A stretch of 64,000 nt of DNA from Przewalskia tangutica (lineage: Eukaryota; Streptophyta; Magnoliopsida; Solanales; Solanaceae), in the NCBI GenBank assembly GCA_029844215.1, contig CM056728.1, positions 55,095,789-55,159,788 of the forward strand. The letters are read 5' to 3'. The notes below the pieces were generated by a model that did no database searches, was not told the origin of the DNA, and saw only the letters and a list, made by a program, of their open reading frames with translations. Of the stretch, positions 34,447 to 47,100 are shown in pieces; the first letter of the stretch is position 1; the number at the start of each line of letters is the position of its first letter. Made by a program: the position numbers and the translations under genes.

Positions 34447-35540
34447 ATGCCTCGCGTAAGGCAACCGTGCCCGAGAAGGGCAAGCGGCTGAGGCGCTAGC
34501 GAGACACCCGAGTCACGAGGCTCGGGCCCGTCTATACGAGGCGGCGAGTTCTATGACGCCGTCGGCCAGCGAACCCGCAGTACCACGCCTCGTCCCGCGG
34601 CACGGGCGGAGGTTAGGTCTGAGAGATGGCCCGACTTTTGGCTAGAGTTGTGGCCATATCGAGGATAAATTTGAATCACGGCGATTCGATTCCAGCTCGG
34701 CTCGATCGCACCGTGGTGCACCAGGCGAATAGTTTGAGACTACGAGATTTCTTGAGTTGTAGCCGCGAGTTTCTGGTGGCGGGAGGATGATCGCGAGTTC
34801 ATCCGTCGATTCTGAAGAGATCATGCGGGTGATCAAGGCTTACGAGGCGATGCATGACATTCGGTTCGCATCGGTGCGTGATACCAATGATCGATTGGTT
34901 TGACTTCGTGGGAGCTTTCGGGAGAGCATGCACTCCTCCGATATGGGAGGAGTTTTGGAGGCTTTTCTCACACACTTCTTGCCTCCGCGGATGAGGAGGC
35001 ACGGTGATAGATTCTTGTTCTTTGAGGCGGGGAGGGCCGCAGTGAGAGTACAATGTCGAGTTTGATTCTTTGGCTCGATATGTCCACTGCTTTGTAGCGA
35101 ATATGGAGGGCCGGGTGCATCGTTATGTCATTGGGCTAGATGATTACATGGCCGAGTCTTGTGCGGGTGTGTCCCTTCACCGAGCATGGACATTACCGTA
35201 TCTGAGCTCATGCACTAGGATGCGAGGCGTAGAGACCGCGGGTAAGCGATATCGGCAGCGAGAAGAAGGCGAGCGGCGGTTCTTTTAGTGGTTCGGGGTG
35301 GCGGCATCGTGAAGTCGGATTTGCACCACGGCCGCGTGAGCGCTCTACATCATTTGGTACAACCCGGAAGCGATCGGTGGTCGGGCCCCGAGACTTGTTT
35401 CCAGTAGCGAGTGCTAACCGTTCGAGTCTGCTCGGTGTGCGTTGTGGTAGATACCATTACGGAGGCGTACTCAGGGAGCTTGCTATACTTGTGGCGATGA
35501 GGTCATTTCGCGAGTTTGTCCGGCCGGGCGGCGGTGGTAG
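34447..35540 (+). pseudogene. gag: gag of A, frameshifted
   Basis: Starts ATG CCT CGC, 200 bases after the LTR. The central Gag region is recognisable at about 34700-35170, including coding similar to FDSLARY and the peptide YVIGLDDYMAESCAGVS. The nucleocapsid is at about 35425-35530: RCGRYHYGG in one frame, then CYTCGDEVISRVCP after a frame change. Gag coats the RNA and forms the particle. Several indels interrupt the frame; at least some could be assembly errors. Confidence 0.82.
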
Positions 35541-36260
35541 GCTCGGCTACGAGTGCATTGCCGCTTCTTCCGTCCCAAGCGATTACTCGCCCGGGCGAGT
35601 ACTCGTGGACCAGCGGGTGGCGGTCGTGGCGCGAGTCGATTCGCGGTCCTCGAGCCGTATTTATGCTTTGTCCGGTAAGCGGGATCGGGAGGCCTCGCGA
35701 TGTCGTCCACAGTACTTTATCGGTTCAGGTTTGATGTGTATGCTTTGATAGATCCGGGTTCTACTGCATCTATATATCTCCGCTTGTTGCTAGTAGGATA
35801 GGGATAGAGCACGAGTCCATAGACCACTTTCGAGTAGCTACGCGATGGGTGATTCGGTAGTAGCTCGGCGTGTATATAGAGCTTGTCTGTGACCATTTAC
35901 TGATCGTCGGACCCTGGCGACTTGATAGAGTTGGAGATGATTGACCGGCGTGATCATGGGGATGGATTGGCTAGCTTTTGCTACACCAATGTAGGCTGCG
36001 AGAGAGAGTTATGCGGTTCGGTTTCTGAGGCCGGTTGTTGAGTGGGAGGAGCGCGGTATCGTAGAGGGTAGGTTTATTTCCTACCTAAAGGCTAGGAAGA
36101 TGGTGCGAAGAAGTACATCTACCATCTCGTTCGGGTGTTTGATCACGAGGCTGCGGTACCAGATTTTGATCGGTCGGTAGTCGAGAGAGTTCCCAGACGT
36201 GTTTCAGACGACCTCGGGTATCCTCATGAGAGGAGATCGAGTTTTGTATAGATGTGCTAC
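35541..36260 (+). pseudogene. pol: Protease region of A
   Basis: The active-site segment is VYALIDPGS (Asp-Pro-Gly-Ser codons at 35751-35762), followed by recognisable flap-like coding up to MGMDWLA (35956-35975). The frame changes between these points. Like M it uses DPG in place of DTG, normal for Tekay-type elements. Confidence 0.82.
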
Positions 36261-37020
36261 GGACACTCGGCTATTTCCATTCCGCCATACGAATGGCACT
36301 GCCGAGTTGAGAGAGTTGAAGGACCGGTGAGAGATTTCTTTGGAGAAGGGCTTCATCGAGCTAGTGTTTCTCCACAGGAGCGTCGGTATTGTTCGTGAAG
36401 AAGAAGAAGGGCGGGGCAGCTGCGCATGTGTGTTGATTACGTGCGGTGAACAAGGTGACCATTAAACGAATACCCCTTCGTGATTGATGATTTGTTCGAC
36501 CGGATTGCGAGCGCGAGATGTTTCTCAAGATTGATCTGCGTTCGGGCTATCATCAGTGCAGTCGAGAGGTGGATGTCCACAGGACTTCATTCGGACGATA
36601 CGGGCATTATGAGTTGGTCATGTCTTTTGGATTGACCATGCTCGTGGTATTCATGGATTTGATGAACGAGTGTTCAAAACATTTTTGGACACGTTTGTGA
36701 TAGTGTTCATTGATGATATCTTGGTTTATTCGCTCAGGCGAGGCGTGCGGAGCATTTGAAATTTGTCTTGTGAGTTCTCGAGACAGCGATTATCGCCAAG
36801 TTTTCCAAATGTGAGTTTTGGTTAGCTTGGTGGCTTTTCTTGGGCATATTGTGGTGATGGCATTCGTGTGGATCTGGCCAAGATCGGCGATCGAGGACTT
36901 GGCCTGAACCTCTTACTCGGCGAGGTTCGCGATTTTACGGGCCTTGCGAGGATATTATCGGTTCGTAGAAGTTTGCTTCTATCTGCACCATTGACTAGGT
37001 GACTTCGGAAAGCGGCTAAG
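36261..37020 (+). pseudogene. pol: Reverse transcriptase of A, frameshifted
   Basis: Motifs in order: PPYEW- at about 36282, CVDY at about 36428, LKIDLRSGYHQ (36524-36556), YGHYELVMSFGLT (to about 36636), then the catalytic VFIDDILVYS at 36703-36732. The thumb region after 36800 is hard to follow. The domain order and spacing match M and the family, but no uninterrupted RT frame exists as written. Confidence 0.88.
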
Positions 37021-37470
37021 TTTGATGGTGATGCGTGTGGCGGGGTTTCGATTCTTGAAGGAGAGGCGGCAGCCCCGTTCTTACTCTTCACGAGGGTCGG
37101 ATGGTTACGTGGTGTATTGTGATGCTCTGAGCATCGGGTTGGGATGTGTGTTGATGCGGCGGGCGAGTTATAGCATACAGCGTCGGCGGCTTAAGATACA
37201 CGAGGAACTACCCGCATGATTTGGAGTGGCGTGGTGATTCACGCTTTGAAGATCCGGAGGCACTATTTGTATGGGGTTCACGTGGATATTTATACGAGAC
37301 CACAAGAGCCTCGGTATATCTTGACGAGAGGAGCTGAACTTACGGCGAGGCGGTGGTTAGAGTTGCTTAAGGATTACGATGTTGATATCTGTACCACGGG
37401 AAGGCCAATGTTGTGGCAGATGCTCTTAGTCGTAGGTCGATGGGGAGCTTATCAGATGTGCAGCCAGCGA
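37021..37470 (+). pseudogene. pol: RNase H domain of A
   Basis: VVYCDAL at about 37108 marks the first catalytic Asp. Then come LKIHEELPA, VIHALKIRRHYLYGVHVDIY, the segment RRWLELLKDYDVDI and ADALSRRSMGSL (37414-37450), the usual end of gypsy RNase H. It degrades the RNA strand during cDNA synthesis. At least three frame changes occur. Confidence 0.87.
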
Positions 37471-38977
37471 GGAGGGACATGGTTCGTGATTTGCATCAGT
37501 TAGCGAGCCTTGGTGTCCGTTTGATTGGTTCTTATAGCAGTGGGGTTAGAGTTCGTGAGGTTGTCGAGTCTTCCATCGTCGAGGAGGTGAAAAGGCAACA
37601 GTTCGAGGATCCGGTTTTGGCACGTTATCGTGATACAACTCTTCCTGGGGGCAAGGGTCCTTTTGAGGTATCACCTGATGGGGTGCTAAGGTTTGAGGGC
37701 AGGTTGTGTGTTCCAGATGTTTGGGACTTGGCGGAGTTCTTGGGGAAGCACACGGTAGCGCGTTACTCCATCCGTCGAGTCGACCAAGATGTACCACGAC
37801 GACCTTAGATCGTGTATTGGTGGGATGGTTTGAAGAGGGCGTTGCGAGTTCGTAGCTCGGTGCGTGTTGTCGGCGGTGAAGGTAGAGCACGAGAGGCACG
37901 GTGGTTTATTCTGACGATAGAGATCCCGACACGGAAGTGGGAGGTGATCAACATGGACTTCATCACGGGATTGCCTCGCACTCGGAGGAGACATGATTCT
38001 ATATGGGTTATCGTCGGCGGTGGCGAAATCAGCCCACTTTCTTCCGTTAGGGCGACTTTCTCGGTGAGGATTATGCGGACTTTACATCAGAGATCGTCGG
38101 TGCATGGAGTTCCTATTTCGATCATATCAGACGAGAGCCGGTTCTGGCTAACTTACGGAGGTCCTTCCGAGAGGGTTTAGGGGCGAGTGAGCACAGTCTT
38201 GCATTTCATCCAGAGCAGACGGACGGGCGAGCGCACTATCCGGACTCTTGAGGATATCTTTGCGAGCTTTGTGTCATTGACTTCAGTGGTAGTTGGGAGG
38301 ATCATTTGCCTCTAGTTGAGTTTGCGTATAATAATAGCTACCACTCCAGTATTCAGATGGCGCCTTATGAGGCCTTGTATGGGAGGAAGTGCAGATCGCC
38401 TATAGGCTGGTTCGATGTGGGCGAGGTGCAGTTAGTGGGACGGTTGGTGCGTGACGATGGATAAGGTAAAGCTTATCCAGGAGAGGTTGCTGACAGCTCA
38501 GAGTCGACAGAAATCATATGCAGATCATCGTCGTCGGCATCTTGAGTTCGAGGTAGATGATTGGGTTTTCCTGAAGGTGTCACCCATGAAGGGTGTGATG
38601 AGATTCGGGAGGAAAGGGAAACTCAAAGGTACGTTGGGCGTATCGATTGTCGCGAGGTAGGAAAGGTTGCCTACGAGTTGGATCTGCCGTCCGATCGGAG
38701 GCGATGCATCCGGTGTTTCATGTTTCTATCTTTGAGAGATGTATCGGGGATCCATCTAGAGTGCATCCGATTGGCGATGTCGGTGGCCAGGGTTATCGTA
38801 TGAGAGATTCCATAGCGATAATCGATCGTCGAGTTAGGCGTCTGCGGACGGGGCGTGGCCGTCAAAGTCTTGTGGCGGAGCGAGCTTAGGGAGGAGATGG
38901 CGTGGGAAGGCGAGGATGACATGAGGCATAGGTACCCTCACTTATTCCCCACAACTCCAGGTAATTCACTTTCCTAA
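37471..38977 (+). pseudogene. pol: Integrase of A with chromodomain-like C-terminus
   Basis: After an HHCC-type region (about 37740-37900) the core begins at KWEVINMDFITGLPRTRRRH (37938-37999; the first catalytic Asp is in MDF). Next are VPISIISDESRFW (about 38108), a FHP-type segment near 38190, and NNSYHSSIQMAPYEALYGRK (about 38330-38390). The GPY/F-like module follows (QSRQKSYADHRRRHLEF, VDDWVFLKVSPMKGVMRF, then HPVFHVS). The tail near 38880-38940 reads TWEAED-like coding ending RHRYPHLF, as in Tekay chromodomains, with a stop at 38975-38977. Chromodomains steer insertion towards heterochromatin. Frameshifts are numerous. Confidence 0.88.
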
Positions 38978-39077
38978 TTGTAAATTTTCATTGTCATATA
39001 TGCCTAAGTGTTGTTATTGTGGCCATGTGTGTCACTTGAAAACTGTTTAAGCTTTATCGATAATCGTCTTGGGAAGG

Positions 39078-39107
39078 AACATTCGGACGAATGTTTCTAG
39101 AGGAGAA
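39078..39107 (+). promoter_or_regulatory. Polypurine tract of A with adjacent hairpin
   Basis: AACATTCG and CGAATGTT (39078-39095, loop GA) precede the purine run AGAGGAGAA at 39099-39107, which abuts the 3' LTR. Confidence 0.82.
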
Positions 39108-39700
39108 TGTTATACCGTATTTAGGAGTATGTGCGTGAGGCGTGCGTCACGAAAGTTTAGCCTTAGGATAGGCCAAGTTCGAAAATTGTACACAACTCAC
39201 TAATAGAATCGTTTTTCGAAAGCGTTTCCACGACTTTCGTAGAAAATTCGGCTATGTCATTTAGTATTTTTGCGGATTTTTAGAGAGGCGAAACATTTTG
39301 GACCAACGGGAGGCGACACTTGGCACCCTCCAATTGGTGGACTTGAAATCGTCCATTTGGACGAAATGGACTAACATGGCACGTTTTTTGTGCCTTGTGC
39401 ACAAGTCAAGGAGTTGGTAGGATATTTGTGTGGAGTAAATCTTCACCCTACACTTGCCTTGCACTTGTCTTAATCTTGGCCATTGGTTGGCCACTTCTTG
39501 ACCTATAAATACCCCCCTTAAGATGAAGAGTTCTTCATCCACAAATCTTTCCAAGTCTTGAAAATCCTCTCCTCTCCCTTGAGCCTTGTTCGTCCAAACA
39601 CTGCCCCCTTCCTTGTGAAGTTTGGTAGAGGCCTACCCCACTAGCTGCCGAAATCTACCCCCCTCCCTTGGTAGAAAAGTTGCCTTCTAAGTATTCTTAT

Positions 39701-42700
39701 TGTCACGACCCGACCCCAGGCCGCGACTGGTGCCCTACCTGGGCACCCTTAAAACATACAACATAATAAACTGCTACGGAAAATAAGTAACAATTTTTTT
39801 TTCTTTCTTAAAACCAAGGCAAAGCCGATAAGGCTGCAGTAATATAAATCACCCAAAAAGGGCTTACACTATCCAAAAATGTAATTACAATTCTAACCAG
39901 TCCAGCCCACATGTGAATACAGACCTCTAAGATTTAAACACCTACTATGACGGGACAAGGCCCCGCCGTACCCCTGAATATACATAGCCGTGACAACTCC
40001 GGAACATTGGAGCCATCTCAAAATGCTGAACCAGGATCCTAAGCTCGCGGATCCATAACTGTGTACCTAAACCTGTGGACATGAACGCGGCCCGAAGAAA
40101 TCGATCTAACAGTACGAATATGGAGCAGAAATAAATCTGATGTATCATAAGCTGTACAAAAGAATATGAGCAAGTATAAAAGTACATACGGATCTGCCGT
40201 GTCATTACCACTTATGAACTTAATTGCATATCATTATCTTTTCCATTCCATTAAGAGTTATAGCCATATCTTACGTACATACTTAGGAGAAGTCATTAAG
40301 TTTATTACCATCTAACTTACTTATCTTTCATAACCTAATCCGACTCTTTACGGAGGGACGCCTATACTGCCCGGCCCAAACTGGGACGCGATAAAGTCAC
40401 TTAGTCTACCCCTAAAGGTATCGCCGGCCCATCTCTCGGGTCGATAATGTCATATAGTGCCCGTAAAGGTATCTTGCCCGACCCGTCTCGGGTCGATAAT
40501 GTCATATAGTGCGCGTGAAGGTATCTTGCCCGGCCATCTCTCGGGTCGATAATGTCATATAGTGCGCGTAAAGGTATCACGCCCGGCCATGCGGGTCGAT
40601 AATGTCATATAGTGCGCGTAAGGTATCTTGCCGGCCCGTCTACGGGTCGATAATGTCATATAAAACCGGAAATTTAACCCAACGTACTACGCCTACTCCT
40701 TTAGAAAGACTCTTTTTAAATAAAACTTCCGGATACTAACAACCGTAGTATCAAGTCATTTCTACCTTCGGGACAAGTCACAATACCTTTTTAGAAATAC
40801 AATTACCGGCTTCAAATCAAGTGACTTCTTTCTTAAAGACCTTAAGCAATTGGTACCTTTAAAACAATTTGCCCTTCTTTATTTCAAATCATTTCTTGTT
40901 TATGTTACTGAAGAAAACCATTCTCTTAACCTCCCATAAAGTTATTATAACCAACTTCCCATAAAGCCGTCATACTAACTTTATGCCTTAAACTAATTCA
41001 TTCTTTTTATAACCAAGAGACTTATACTTTCAAATCAAATCACATAGCTTTCAAAATACTTCAAGTCTCTTAACTTTTAAGAAAACAAGTTTCAAAGTCT
41101 TAAAAACTTCATACGTAAACTCTTTTAAATTAAGTAACTTATACATTGGTGCGTTGTGAATAAGTTATACTTATTTATAACGATCTTATTCAAGTAGCCA
41201 TGATCTAGAAAATGTAATACAATTTTGTCTTATCTTAGCTTCATGCGGATGGAGAATTCTACTTGTTTTAACATAATTAATTGTCATTACATTTTCCTTT
41301 ATTAACGCTGATGGCTTGTTCGATACTTATTCTCATTAAATGCGTAAATTTGCCAAGTCAACTCGACTCGAATACTTCCTAACGACTCTTACCAACATCC
41401 CCCATAAGACTTGGTAAGGACTTAGGATTTCTTAGACGTAGCTTTTACATAGAGTAAATCAACATAACTACCTCTTAACTTCTAAGAGTAGACGGAATCA
41501 TGAAATACTACTACATGTATATTTCATACATAGAATCATGCCAAAGGAAGGAAGAGGTTCACATACCTCGCGACGATTATCGACAAGTAGCAAAAAGCTC
41601 CAAAGTACTTCAACCTTGCTAGCTATTCCATCCTTCAAGTAGAATACGCTATACTTGGTACTTCAACCTAAATTGGCCATAATCGTCCATTAACATCTAG
41701 CTGAACGTAGAATATTCTAAGTGCTAAGTCACTAAATTCTACGGAAAATCGGACAGCACTTCCTTTGTTTCTACATACTTTGCCACCTTTTTCAAGGTCG
41801 AATACAATAACCAAACACGCCACATTTAAGGCCCAACAAATCAGCTAACCAAAGGGGATTACACGCCTTAACAGGACGTGTAAAATTCCGCCCCACAAAT
41901 TACATTAAACTAGTCCACAATACAAATGTCAATTCGGCCAAAAAGTGCAACAACTTATCAACCTTTCCAATTCCTTTTCAATCCAAGTTCTTAGGTCTAG
42001 CATGTTATATAGTAATAAACAACTTAACAATTATAACCACCTTAATCCACTCTTTAGATAACATGCGACGACTAAACTAGTAACTAAATTGAATTACAAT
42101 CTTAAAGGCTAAATCATGCAACTTTTGGATTAGGGTTCGATATCCAATCTACTTATCCAACTACACAATAATATACCACATGCTTGCTAATATCCATAGC
42201 TACAATGATAAGTAAACTCAAATACTAAGACGACAAGATTATACCTTTATAAGCCCTAAAAATTCCAAGATTCAAAGTCGCGCCTTAGCAAATTCTTAGC
42301 TCCTTTCCTTAAGTTCCAATCCGCTCCAAGCACTCCTTAGAGGCCTATGAAGGACCCATCTTCAAGTTCCAACTTCAAAGTTGAAGAACTCCTCAAGTTT
42401 CCGCCTTGCGACTAATACGAAAACGCCGTTTTTCCGAAATCTTTCTATTGAGATATCCTTACAATACCCTTAGGGACATTGGGTTAAAGTCTTGTGAACA
42501 AAGGATCAAAACTACAAAATTTTCTAGTGGGAATAGGCACTAAGCCGAGAGCAACTTAAAGAGGACAAGAGTTCTCTAATTTTTTTCTAAGTGTTCAAGA
42601 CCTTGTCTTGCTACTAGTATGTATTTATAACACATTGGATGGCTTAGACTTAAACAAATGGGTGGCTAAGATGAAAATCACATGGATTAAGCCTATGTGG

Positions 42701-43109
42701 ACAAGTTGACAAGTCAACAATGTCATGCTAGCAAGACTAATCTTCCAAGGTGGTCAATGACCATTTTACCCTCACTCTAATTTTGACCAAGACCTTGTGG
42801 GGGTGCCACGTGTCGCCCTCTCATTCGTCCATAAAATTCCGTAACCCTCGTGAGCCCCACAAAAATGTAAAATTCCTCGGGTGGGCCCCACGTGACCAAA
42901 TCCGTAAAAATAATTTCCATAAGGTTAAGAGTTCCATACTCTTCAAATAATGCCTTTTGAGAATCCAATTCTCAACAACGAACATTTTTCCTTTCCGGCG
43001 TTCGGAAGATTTTCCGTCGGAAAAACAATTCCTCCTTTCGTACCAATTTCCAAGTCTTGATTCCTTACGTACATTCTCTTATACATGTCACGGACTTACG
43101 GGTGTAACA
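39701..43109 (-). repeat. 3' LTR of L
   Basis: Runs from TGTCACGACCCGACCCC to CGGGTGTAACA. Minus-strand TATA box at 42622-42629; CACGTG G-box at 42807-42812 within GGTGCCACGTGTCGCCC. Holds a five-unit minisatellite. Confidence 0.94.
40390..40665 (-). repeat. 50-54-bp minisatellite in L 3' LTR, 5 units
   Basis: TCGATAATGTCATATA recurs at 40441, 40493, 40547, 40597 and 40647. The units also contain GCGCGTAAAGGTATC and a CGGGTCGAT junction. Confidence 0.9.
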
Positions 43110-44133
43110 TTCTTCCCTTAGAAACATTCGTCCCGAAAGTTCTTAGTCGGTTGTCACGCTACACAAACTCCTGATCCTATACTATGCCTAACAATCAAAA
43201 CTGCACAAGACCAACGATGCCACACATGGCCACCACATAACACACGTGAACATAATAATGGACCTTCCGTCCGTGGTCCCTTCTCACAAAACTCGAAGGT
43301 TACAGTCTTCCCAAACACGGGATCCTTAGAGGTTCCTTTCTTTCCTTACTTGTCATACTTTCTCGTACTTTCAAACTCATCTAGTACACGTACAAAATCT
43401 CAATTATTGTTTCTGTTCTCCAATCCTTGGAGTTACTAACCAAACTTGGCCATATTGTTACTTACATTCCCGTTAAGGCTCTTCTCGGTCCTTACGACCT
43501 AGTTCCAGTGGAACGCATCCACGAACTTGTACAACGATTAACTCAACTTGGGCCTGGCATCCTCGTGACCCTATCACATAGCGGGACCATTACCAACTGA
43601 CATCACCCGATTCCATACTATCGGCTGACCCGACTGAGTCCATAACCCGACCCATCGTCACACTTAACTCTTATTCTTGGTGTATAATAAATCTTTCTAC
43701 CCGAGAAGACCTTGACGAGAATTCATTAACTGTTCCATACCTTCCCGGTATTTAGTTAGTCTTTACCAACTCTTGGTAATCTAAAATCATTCTAGGCAAC
43801 ACGCGTCTGACCCTCATACATAACTCCGTATAGATGTATGTCACAATACCAACTATACTATAATCATTTCCAACCTGGATACATAATCCACATAGTCCTT
43901 CCTGGGTCACTGCTGCCTTTCTCGTAGCTGCAATCAACATAACTCGTTAGGGAGAGACGACCCTAACGACACAGCTCTATCGCACGATCTAAGAGTGAGA
44001 AGAATGGAAACCAATCCTAAATGTCCCGCAGCCTCCTGATTATAGATGTGGTGCACAACACACCGATAATCAAGACTCTACTAGACACGGTCTGTAGACA
44101 CTTTCCGAGGACTAACTGCTCTGATACCACTTT
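43110..44133 (-). other. Interior of L (non-coding, PBS to PPT)
   Basis: On the minus strand: exact PBS TGGTATCAGAGC (44118-44129), leader hairpins 1 and 2, then sequence without a gag start or zinc knuckle, then a domain shared with B, I and T (for example GTTCGTGGATGCGTTC near 43520 and GACCAAGTTTGG-like sequence near 43450), and the PPT-proximal hairpin AACATTCG/CGAAAGTT (43123-43141, one mismatch). The purine run next to the LTR is interrupted (TTCTTCCCTT at 43110-43119 on the plus strand). The longest open frame, 62 codons, shows no known domain. Confidence 0.88.
44038..44129 (-). ncRNA. PBS and leader hairpins of L
   Basis: Hairpin 2 spans 44038-44071 and is identical in sequence to that of B, with the GTGCAC loop. 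The exact initiator-Met PBS is at 44118-44129. Their retention without any gag argues that they act in cis. Confidence 0.75.
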
Positions 44134-47100
44134 TGTCACGACCCGACCCCAGGCCGCGACTGGTGCCCTACCTGGGCACCCTTAAAACATACAACATAAT
44201 AAACTGCTACGGAAAATAAGTAACAATTTTTTTTTTCTTTCTTAAAACCAAGGCAAAGCCGATAAGGCTGCAGTAATATAAATCACCCAAAAAGGGCTTA
44301 CACTATCCAAAAATGTAATTACAATTCTAACCAGTCCAGCCCACATGTGAATACAGACCTCTAAGATTTAAACACCTACTATGACGGGACAAGGCCCCGC
44401 CGTACCCCTGAATATACATAGCCGTGACAACTCCGGAACATTGGAGCCATCTCAAAATGCTGAACCAGGATCCTAAGCTCGCGGATCCATAGCGTAATAC
44501 CTAAACTGCGGACATGAACGCGGCCCCGAGAAGTCGATAACAAAATTTTAATATGGAATGTAAATAAAGTACAAGAAATGATCATAATCAGATAAAAGAA
44601 TGACAGAGCAAGTATAAAAAGTACATACCAGATCCTGCCGTGTCATTACCACTTATGAACTTAATTGCATATCATTATCTTTTCCATTCCATTAAGAGTT
44701 ATAGCCATATCTTACGTACATACTTAGGAGAAGTCATTAAGTTTATTACCATCTAACTTACTTATCTTTCATAACTGAATCCGACCCTTTACGGAGGATG
44801 CTATCTTGCCGGCCAAACGGGGCGCGATAAAGTCACATAGTCGCCACAAAGGTATCTCGCGGCCCATCTGGGTCGATAATGTCATATAGTGCGCGTAAGG
44901 TATACCGCCCGCCCATCTTTGGGTCGATAATGTCATATAGTGCGCGTAAAGGTATCTTGCCGGCCCGTCTCGGGTCGATAATGTCATATAGTGCGCGTAA
45001 AGGTATCTTGCGCCCATCTGCGGGTCGATAATGTCATATAGTGCGCGTAAAGGTATCTTGCCGGCCCGTCTCGGGTCGATAATGTCATATAGTGCGCGTA
45101 AAGGTATCTGCGGCCCGTCTGGGTCGATAATGTCATATAAAACCCGGAAATTTAACCCAACGTACTACGCACCCCTACTCCTTTAGAAAGACTCTTTTTT
45201 TAAATAAAACTTCCCAGATACTAACAACCGTAGTATCAAGTCATTTCTACCTTTCAGGACAAGTCACAATACCTTTTTAGAAATACAATTACCGGCTTCT
45301 AAATCAAGTGACTTCTTTCTTAAAGACCTTAAGCAATTGGTACCTTTAAAACAATTTGCCCTTCTTTATTTCAAATCATTTCTTGTTTATGTTACTGAAG
45401 AAAACCATTCTCTTAACCTCCCATAAAGTTATTATAACCAACTTCCCATAAAGCCGTCATACTAACTTTATGCCTTAAACTAATTCATTCTTTTTATAAC
45501 CAAGAGACTTATACTTTCAAATCAAATCACATAGCTTTCAAAATACTTCAAGTCTCTTAACTTTTAAGAAAACAAGTTTCAAAGTCTTAAAAACTTCATA
45601 CGTAAACTCTTTTAAATTAAGTAACTTATACATTGGTGTGTTGTGAATAAGTTATACTTATTTATAACGATCTTATTCAAGTAGCCATGATCTAGAAAAT
45701 GTAATACAATTTTGTCTTATCTTAGCTTCTATGCAGATGGAGAATTCTATTTGTTTTAACATAATTAATTGTCATTACATTTTCCTTTATTAACGCTGCA
45801 ATGGCTTGTTCGATACTTATTCTCATTCGTGCCGTAAATTTGCCAAGTCAACTCGACTCCAAATACTTCCTAACGACTCTTACCAACATCCCCCATAAGA
45901 CTTGGTAAGGACTTAGGATTTCTTAGACGTAGCTTTTACATAGAGTAAATCAACATAACTACCTCTTAACTTCTAAGAGTAGACGGAATCATGAAATACT
46001 ACTACATGTATATTTCATACATAGAATCATGCCAAAGGAAGGAAGAGGTTCACATACCTCGCGACGATTATCGACAAGTAGCAAAAAGCTCCAAAGTACT
46101 TCAACCTTGCTAGCTATTCCATCCTTCAAGTAGAATATGCTATACTTGGTACTTCAACCTAAATTGGCCATAATACGTCCATTAACATCTAGCTTCGAAC
46201 GTAGAATATTCTAAGTGCTAAGTCACTAAATTCTACGGAAAATCGGACAGCACTTCCTTTGTTTCTACATACTTTGCCACCTTTTTCAAGGCCGAATACA
46301 ATAACCAAACACGCCACATTTAAGGCCCAACAAATCAGCTAACCAAAGGGGATTACACGCCTTAACAGGACGTGTAAAATTCCGCCCCACAAATTACATT
46401 AAACTAGTCCACAATACAAATGTCAATTCGGCCAAAAAGTGCAACAACTTATCAACCTTTCCAATTCCTTTTCAATCCAAGTTCTTAGGTCTAGCATGTT
46501 ATATAGTAATAAACAACTTAACAATTATAACCACCTTAATCCACTCTTTAGATAACATGCGACGACTAAACTAGTAACTAAATTGAATTACAATCTTAAA
46601 GGCTAAATCATGCAACTTTTCGGATTAGGGTTCCAATAGCCAATCTACTTATCCAACTACACAATAATATACCACATGCTTGCTAATATCCATAGCTACA
46701 ATGATAAGTAAACTCAAATACTAAGACGACAAGATTATACCTTTATAAGCCCTAAAAATTCCAAGATTCAAAGTCGCGCCTTAGCAAATTCTTAGCTCCT
46801 TTCCTTAAGTTCCAATCCGCTCCAAGCACTCCTTAGAGGCCTATGAAGGACCCATCTTCAAGTTCCAACTTCAAAGTTGAAGAACTCCTCAAGTTTCCGC
46901 CTTGCGACTAATACGAAAACGCCGTTTTTCCGAAATCTTTCTATTGAGATATCCTTACAATACCCTTAGGGACATTGGGTTAAAGTCTTGTGAACAAAGG
47001 ATCAAAACTACAAAATTTTCTAGTGGGAATAGGCACTAAGCCGAGAGCAACTTAAAGAGGACAAGAGTTATCTAATTTTTTTCTAAGTGTTCAAGACCTT

